DNA of 64,000 nt. Source: Misgurnus anguillicaudatus. Its lineage: Eukaryota > Chordata > Actinopteri > Cypriniformes > Cobitidae. Under the pieces are notes generated by a model. That model made no database searches. It was not told where the DNA came from and saw only the letters and a program-made list of their open reading frames with translations. Shown here one piece after another: positions 57,722 through 64,000 of the stretch. Every line of letters begins with the position of its first letter. Within the stretch, counting starts at the first letter, position 1. The position numbers and the translations under genes were made by a program. The stretch is taken from NCBI RefSeq assembly GCF_027580225.2, contig NC_073352.2, forward strand, positions 3,040,501 to 3,104,500. The letters are read 5' to 3'.

Positions 57722-60059
57722 ACACGTACATGTTAGACATCCTTTGTTAAAGTTTATATTAGATATATGTGTGTTTTGTATACTGTATGTATTTGAAAAT
57801 TCTAAAATATTTTACAATGTTTATTTACAGTATGTTATATTATAATATGCACGACCATGTCTTTGCAATTCTTGGATGATGCTGGTGGACATTACAGTTG
57901 TCAGCAAAGTCATTAATCTGATATCCCATCTTAGTGAAAAGTGAGCAGTGAACACGAACCCTGTTAATCAGAACCCACCTTATGTGTGGCCACATTTAGG
58001 GGTTATAAAGGATAGAGAGATGTCATACAATCTGCACAGTGCTGCATTAAGTCAAATACACCTGTTAGATCTGTGCCTTGAATTCATATAAATGCCACCT
58101 GCCAACTAGCCATTGACATGCTTTCATTTACTTGCCAAAGCCTTTTGGTCCTTGATGAGCGTTTTTTAAGCCCTGTGATTTAGTTTGTAGTATTTCTTTT
58201 AATGTGGCAATTTACTGTGTCTCAGTTTATTGTAACTAAATAGAAGTGAAATAATTACTCTGAACAGTGTATTGCTGTTCATAAAAATGTATAAATTTTT
58301 CTGGCGGCACAGGAACACATAGGAATGCAGAAAGTGGCTGCCTGACCTTTAAGCCACATCTCAGACGCGACACTCGCCTTTGGCGGGGTCACCGTTGATA
58401 GAAAGCATTTTACATTGTGATTTCCACTATATGGCCTGCATGAATCTCTCGGACAGGGGAAAACATATTTGGACGGCAGCCCAAGAAAGCAGCGCTTCAT
58501 CATTTTAATTGCACATTTCTAACCACTTTCCTTCTGCAACTGGAATGAGACTCTGGAGGAAATGTGATAAATGGAAGACCCTGGCAGCTGTTATTAGGTC
58601 TGTTTCTCTTTATAAATAATTATTTTATGAAATGATATGCAAACGACGAGAGGGTTGTGATTAAATATAATGCTTGTTCTGCATGACTGAGAAAAGCTAT
58701 ACAGAGGACCGTTACATTGAACACTGAAGCCCAATTAAATTGTCTTTCTTGGGCCAATGACAAAACTGTTTGACTTCTACTTAAAATAATTAACAGCAAC
58801 CAGAGGCAAAATATTAAGCAGGGCATGACCTCTGTTTTTGTACTCAGTGAAAATGGCTTGCAATGTGTTAATGTGATACAGTAATGGAGCTAAAATATCA
58901 TTTCGGATACAAAGGCAAGGACACCCACAACTCGCACTGTGACTCTCTTAAAGCGTGTGATGTATCTGAAGCTTCATGTTCATCATCTTCTGCTACATGT
59001 CAAAAATATTCTCTTATTATGTAAGTGCTGCAATCTATCTGTCTTTCTAGCTTTACATTACATCCATAGCAAGACACTTATAACATCTAAACAGAAATGA
59101 CACAATGCAGGACACAGTATCAATGTATAATCCTCTTATCTATATCAAAAGACTGAAAAATGATAGCTAACCACTTCATTCCACTCAAAAAATCACCTCA
59201 GTGGGGTCGGGTGAACCCAAAGGCATTCGGTCCAACCACCGACTAATCTATTTTTTTCAAAGATTTAGTTTTGCACATCCGTACCTTAGAGGTAAAAGTG
59301 CTTGGGAGCAATAAGATGTGTTTCTGAAGGTAATACTCGGTGTGCTCAATTTTTTACCAGCTCCTGGGGCCTGTTGTTTCATTTCAGAGGTTGTAAATCT
59401 TGACTTCACCATGGGTCAGTTTCAATTAACGTACTTGGCAAGGCTAACCTTGATTTCCAAAAAAATCTAGCTAAAGCACAAGTTCAAGGTCTTTTCCATC
59501 ATGCTGTAATGTGTCTTTAATTCAACAATCACCTCAGGATGATACACTTCAGCATCGTGACAATGGCATGCTTTGTAGGTTTTGTGTTTTTCTCATAGTG
59601 AATGTTGTGAAGCACTTAAAAGAGCAGTAAAGGCCTGACCACAGCTTCAGTTTAATAAAAGCTTTTATACCCTTCACAAACATGCAGATGTCACCGATCC
59701 ACTTTTACACTTTCAGGTCCCTGGTGGTTTGTGCGTTCTTACTGAAGCGCTTTTACTGCTTTATGAAATGAACAGTTTCTTATATCCCTGACAAAAATAA
59801 GAGTTCATTTACATGTATAGTATAGATAGAGAACACATACGCAAACAATATCATAATGTATCTTTTACGTAAACTAAGTGCCCACAATGGCAATATAGAG
59901 CTTGAAAAATGCATCCTTAAATCCATATGCAACAGCTAAAATGAACAATTAATTAACTCCTCCCCGCCTGCATTTTTTCAAAAAAGTTGTTTTTGAAATA
60001 ACACTTCAATAAATAAAACACAACACACTTTTAAATTTTAAACTGGTGATCTTTTTGAT
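57722..60059. other. Repeat-poor intergenic DNA with a possible conserved block at 58270-58860
   Basis: The longest stretch without recognised elements. 58270-58860 has CATCATTTTAATTGCACATT, ATGATATGCAAACG, CCAATTAAATTG and AAAATAATTAACAGC, words resembling homeodomain and POU sites, and is GC-balanced in its first half. It is a candidate distal enhancer. No coding pattern is visible. Confidence 0.35.
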
Positions 60060-60900
60060 GGGAGTTTTTCCGCTTACAAACTCCACCATGTAAATAGGGA
60101 ATCCACCTGGCCACGAGCGCAACTGGCTATTAAAGGGGTTGGAAGATGAGACTCTTAATAGGTGTGCTTGAGTTCATGCGGCACTGTGCAGGCCGATCAG
60201 CGAGGTTTGCCGCTTGCAGTCGATGGAGGAGTTGAAGACCTGCTGCTTGCCATAGTGACGTGTGTGCCGGGTTTCTTTTTTATCGCAAATTAAGTGAATT
60301 AAATGGTGAATTTGTTAAAAACAAACATTTTCATAAAAAATTGCAACCAGAAACATTTTATATTGAATATTTTAATTGCTGCTAATACTGTATGCCCAAA
60401 AATAACAAAAAACATAAGCTTACATTATTAAAATACCAATAGAGTTTAGTCTTTTGCTTCTTTTCATTTTTATTTTATATGGCACAATATAACATATTCA
60501 GGTATATTAAGTTATAAAAACATGAATTTATAATGTTTATTAGTGGAACTGAAGGTTGGATTAAACATGAAACGCACGTGATCGTTGTCATCAGTGAGAA
60601 CTGTGTAATCATCAGAACTCCCTGCAGCCGCTCTGGAGAGGACGAGCTACTCTCGTAAAGCTATCGTGGTACTTTAAAACCACGTTACACTCACATGCCT
60701 TCAGCGCCAGCTTAAGTCGGACAACATTTCTACCTGGCATGCACTGCTTCATGTCAGCCGCCGATTGGTCTGCGCAGCGTCGCATAAAGTCAAACACACC
60801 TATTGGTTTATTTCACATTATGGCCAAACACACCCGTTACTCATTACGAGAATAGGAACAACCCTTTTAGACTGTGAGCCAGGTGCATAAACCATTTTTC
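60060..60900 (-). mobile_element. Diverged copy of family D interior
   Basis: Reversed, AAAAATGGTTTATGCACCTG, AAAAGGGTTGTTCCTATTCT and AATAAACCAATAGG match 49610-49720. GGGGTTGGAAGATGAGACTC (60137) corresponds to the family's inner part. A 61-codon minus-strand frame (60612-60797) sits inside and is unrecognised. Confidence 0.6.
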
Positions 60901-62100
60901 CCATCTATTTATTACTAACATATTTTTTATATTAGCTTGGCTTCTTTTATGTATTTTTATGTATGTATGTTAAACAATGATAAAACATATAAAATCAAAA
61001 AGCAGCATGCACAGCAGCTAAAACATTTTGTAGAAAACTCAGCGCAATTTGAGCTCAAGAAACAAACGTTTTGGTACAGTTGATTTCAGGGTTATCTGAT
61101 AATCAGAAATATGCTGTTTCAATCTGTCTTTCCTTATTCAGTAGATGCGACTAGTCTTACATGACTGAATAACTGAATTGAGAAGTTAAACATGGCCGCT
61201 AGTGGTGTGACTTCCCTAAAGGAACAGATTTGGCTCAAGTCTGCCTTACTCTAGGAAGCACAAAACTAAAAATGCAACGTTTTCAACTGAAATAAATAAC
61301 TGCTAAATATGCTGCAGTTCAAGTGCCTCTGATGCATATTTGCCAATAATGAACAAGAACTGTGTTTAATGTCTCATGAGTCTTATGAATCGTGCACACA
61401 ATCAACCCAATAATTAGAAAAAAATCTACCTTTTCATGCCACATTTTTATAATTTAAAATAGTTAAAAAGATGTGTAATATCACAAAAATATTAATGGGT
61501 TTCATTAAAATACCATTATGTCCCATCATTTTTAACAATTTAAAACCATTACAAAATTCCTTTTTTTATTGTTTCTTGGGCAATACTCCAGTAGAATTTA
61601 ATGGTCTCCACAATAGAACCCAACACATAACAACATAGACCCACAGAGACCATTATAATTTATATTGCAACCAATAAAATTCCCATGAAAACCATTAAAT
61701 ACAATAGAATTTCTGTGATGGTTTCTGTTGCCAGCAGCCATATTTCTCTGCAGGGTGTGAGACTAACTTTTTTCCACTGGTTGCCCTGATGCGTCTAACT
61801 TTTTTCTTAGGTGCACCAGAACAAAAGTTAGGTGCACCCAAATTTTTGACCGCATTTAACGGCACAGTTTTACAAGCACCCAACCCTGTTAACCCGTACG
61901 AGGACACTGGCATCCTAAAGAGTCCTTTATTTACATGAATTCATAGTTACTGTTAGTTTAAATGTACGTACCTCAAAAGAACTATACGGCATTAAAAAGC
62001 GTTAAAGGGGGGGGGGTTCAATGGTATTTCAAGCATTCTGACTTATTAACACAGTTATAGAGTTGTTTCCTCATGGTAAATGTAGGCAAAGTGTCAAAAA
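60901..62100. other. Intergenic DNA, possible small element at 61751-61884
   Basis: 61751-61884 begins CAGGGTGTGAGACTAAC and ends ACCCAACCCTG, hAT-like but without target duplication. Poly-G at 62007-62016. Nothing else. Confidence 0.35.
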
Positions 62101-62350
62101 AGCAGTTGGACGTGTTACAGAGTATTTATGTGCCGAATGCACTTCGCCAGGGTTCGTACAAGTTTCGGAAAGTTTTTTTTGATTACAGTTCCAACTGACG
62201 TTTCAGGGGTTTTCTATACGTATCACTTTTTTATATGGGCACTTCCCCCGGAAAACCCCGCCCACCCGTCATCAGCGGGAGATGTAGAACTTACAAACAT
62301 TCACATCACGCGACAGCTTTGTTTAATTTCAAAACTCAACCATTGCACGA
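62101..62350 (+). promoter_or_regulatory. GC-richer upstream region of the THAP-like exon
   Basis: CCCCGCCCACCCGTCATCAG at about 62257 resembles a promoter GC-box with a CRE-like word. It precedes the ATG at 62351. Weak call. Confidence 0.3.
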
Positions 62351-62496
62351 ATGAAGAAGTGTGTTTTTGGATGTAAGGAGAAGAAATCCAGCCTTATGGA
62401 AACAATGGATGTAGTTTATTATCCGGGGTAGCAGGGGTGTTTTGCGTGTGTGTTTGATGCACTGGATTTTACCAACCGGGTTACGAGTTGCATGCG
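62351..62496 (+). pseudogene. THAP-type zinc finger first exon, decayed
   Basis: The ATG at 62351 starts MKKCVFGCKEKKSSL, which fits the opening of a THAP domain (C-X2-4-C). A stop at 62429-62431 and indels break the frame. Later words such as DFTN occur in another frame. The stretch ends at GTAAGTAAG (62497), a strong splice donor. THAP domains bind DNA and occur in P-, Kolobok- and related transposases, so it is probably a transposon relic rather than a host gene. Confidence 0.5.
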
Positions 62497-62576
62497 GTAA
62501 GTAAGTCTTCTGTCTTATGTTGTAAATATGCGCGTGCATATTATATAAATGACACGGACATGTAGTGAATCATAAG

Positions 62577-62957
62577 TTATAAGTGTTGTATAGCGGTAGT
62601 AACTCTTCCTTCTTCATTTTTTCGTACGTTATCGGAAAGATTCGGTAAAGCTAATCTTTCTTTTATAAATCTGATTAAACTAAACACTCTAAACATGTTT
62701 TCAATGTAACATTGCTGTACTTTGGGTTTACGTTCAAGACGTTTTTCTTTATAAGAATTATGCTCTGGCTCCGACTCGATTGTATGTGCTTCATTACCTA
62801 ACGCTTGACATCTGCGGCTAAATCCACTCGGTTTATCGGACGGGCCACTCGCCTCTTTTGGCACTTTTGACTGCAACACGCCACGCATATTTTTAAACGC
62901 ACACACACGTACAAGAATATCTGGACCAATATCTGTAGCCCAGGACTGGTTGCACAC
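62577..62957 (-). CDS. Unrecognised 126-codon open frame
   Basis: The longest open frame outside the gypsy element. The protein is hydrophilic in its first 80 residues (SKVPKEASGPSDKPSGFS, ESEPEHNSYKEKRLERKPK), with a more hydrophobic stretch near 90-100. It begins two bases before the SINE3 fragment at 62960 and lies on the opposite strand from the THAP-like exon. It may be a piece of a transposon protein or chance. No family recognised. Confidence 0.3.
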   Translation of the reverse strand: MCNQSWATDIGPDILVRVCAFKNMRGVLQSKVPKEASGPSDKPSGFSRRCQALGNEAHTIESEPEHNSYKEKRLERKPKVQQCYIENMFRVFSLIRFIKERLALPNLSDNVRKNEEGRVTTAIQHL

Positions 62958-62959
62958 TG

Positions 62960-63221
62960 AAACTGAGTAGGGTTGAGCCTGGTCAGTCCTTGAATGGGAG
63001 ACCTCCTGGAAAAACTAGGTTGCTGCTGGTAGAGGTGTTAGTGAGACCACCAGAGGATGCTCACCGAGATTTCTTTGTGGGTCCTAACACCCCAATATAA
63101 TGATGGGGACACTAGACAGTTTAAAAATCACAATTCTTCGGATAAGATATTAATCCGAGATCCTGACTCTCTGTGGTCGTTAAAAATCTCTTATGATGTC
63201 TTTTGAAAAAGAGTAGGGGTG
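62960..63221 (+). repeat. SINE3 copy, 5'- and 3'-truncated
   Basis: GAGTAGGGTTGAGCCTGGTC and GAATGGGAGACCTCCTGG are the 5S-like A- and C-box area. GTTAGTGAGACCACC and ATCCTGACTCTCTGTGGTC are the body. It stops at AAAGAGTAGGGGT where the next repeat begins. Confidence 0.85.
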
Positions 63222-63346
63222 CCATCATTTATGACAATATCTTCTTTTGTGTTCAATAGAAGTAAAAAACTCATACAGGTTTAGAACAACATGAAGGTGA
63301 GGAAATGATGACAGAATTTTTCTATTTGGGTGAACTGTCCCTTTAA
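63222..63346 (+). mobile_element. 3' end of a TTAA-type fish repeat
   Basis: TCTTTTGTGTTCAATAGAAG, TCATACAGGTTTAGAACAAC and GGGTGAACTGTCCCTTTAAG form the end of a very common fish DNA repeat. Its 5' end is missing. Confidence 0.65.
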
Positions 63347-64000
63347 GAAATGCATTATGTCCCAAATCACAGGTATCTTTTCTTCATCCTCATGTCCACC
63401 TTCATCCTCTAGAGTTGCAGTGTTTGGTCACAAATCCATTCAACACTAATCGCTCTGCGGCTACAACAGTAAAATGTCTTTGTCACCACAGAGCTCTTAA
63501 TGAAAGGTGTCAAGTCTACCAGACAGTGTATGTGAAGGACCTCTAGAGCCCCGGGCTGACATTTAGTCATTTAGTTAATGCAATCTGTATTGGCAGGTAA
63601 ATATGTGTTTACCGTAGTGTAACTAATTAGTATTATTTGTAGATGAAATGTTCCAAAGACGTTCTGTTAGCAGCAGAGGTAAGCAAAAGGTTCGGCGATG
63701 TGCTTTTCGCATATACAGTAGCTGTTAATCTTATTGACTGTTATAAAGCAGTGGTTTTAAACAATATAAACTGCTAAAATTAATTGTAAGTTCTTTATCC
63801 ATAAACTTACCATAAACAAAAAAAAAATTATCAACGCATTTCAGGCATCATTTCTGGATCTGAGGACAACAATAAAATGTCAAACACAGGTTACTCCAAA
63901 AGAGAAATTACATTGTAAATCTTAGTTCCAAAGTTCCCAGCAAGCAATTTTTCGTTTAAAAGATTTCTAATAGATAGCAGTCTAAACACAGCGCATATGT
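63347..64000. other. Intergenic DNA
   Basis: No gene or element ends recognised before the window edge. Confidence 0.45.

Overview
The window looks like non-coding chromosomal DNA from a teleost fish, probably a cyprinid. It is AT-rich, has no convincing host exon, and is packed with repeat classes typical of fish: a chromodomain-type Ty3/gypsy retrotransposon, 5S-rRNA-derived SINE3 copies, tRNA-derived SINEs, several hAT DNA transposons with 8-bp target duplications, TTAA-flanked non-autonomous elements, and many small inverted-repeat elements. The organism call is inference from repeat content. No rRNA, genuine tRNA gene, CRISPR array or bacterial feature was seen.

Layout. 1-4688: 3' part of a gypsy element (gag, pol, displaced chromodomain, 3' LTR) on the + strand; its 5' LTR lies outside the window. 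4689-8300: AT-rich DNA with two small inverted-repeat elements. 8316-8889: a DNA transposon derivative carrying a RecQ-like helicase first exon between perfect target duplications. 9250-18510: nested inverted-repeat elements, gypsy-like LTRs and SINE pieces. 20190-21213: a second relative of the helicase element, carrying a different helicase piece (DEVH box), inside another element. 23268-25504: a tRNA-derived SINE, a near-perfect hairpin and a hAT element with a BED-finger transposase remnant. 28491-29019: nearly full SINE3. 30804-40526: more hAT and inverted-repeat elements and a solo LTR. 43586-51315: four hAT copies with clear or tentative boundaries, one containing SINE3 and one nested in a larger element. 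53203-56529: a three-level nest around a 331-bp hairpin element, plus a piggyBac-like element. 60060-63346: a fragment of the 49517 family, a THAP-like remnant, an unexplained 126-codon minus-strand frame, a third SINE3 and a known-type repeat end.

Only the gypsy gag and pol reading frames are long coding regions, and that element is broken by shifts at two homopolymer runs. Other coding-looking pieces are exon-sized relics of transposases or transposon-borne proteins. Several repeat-poor blocks (near 19.6, 27.9, 30.4, 39.1, 41.7 and 58.3 kb) look like possible conserved regulatory sequence, which only cross-species alignment can test. The most interesting signal is the pair of helicase-bearing elements holding complementary parts of one helicase gene.
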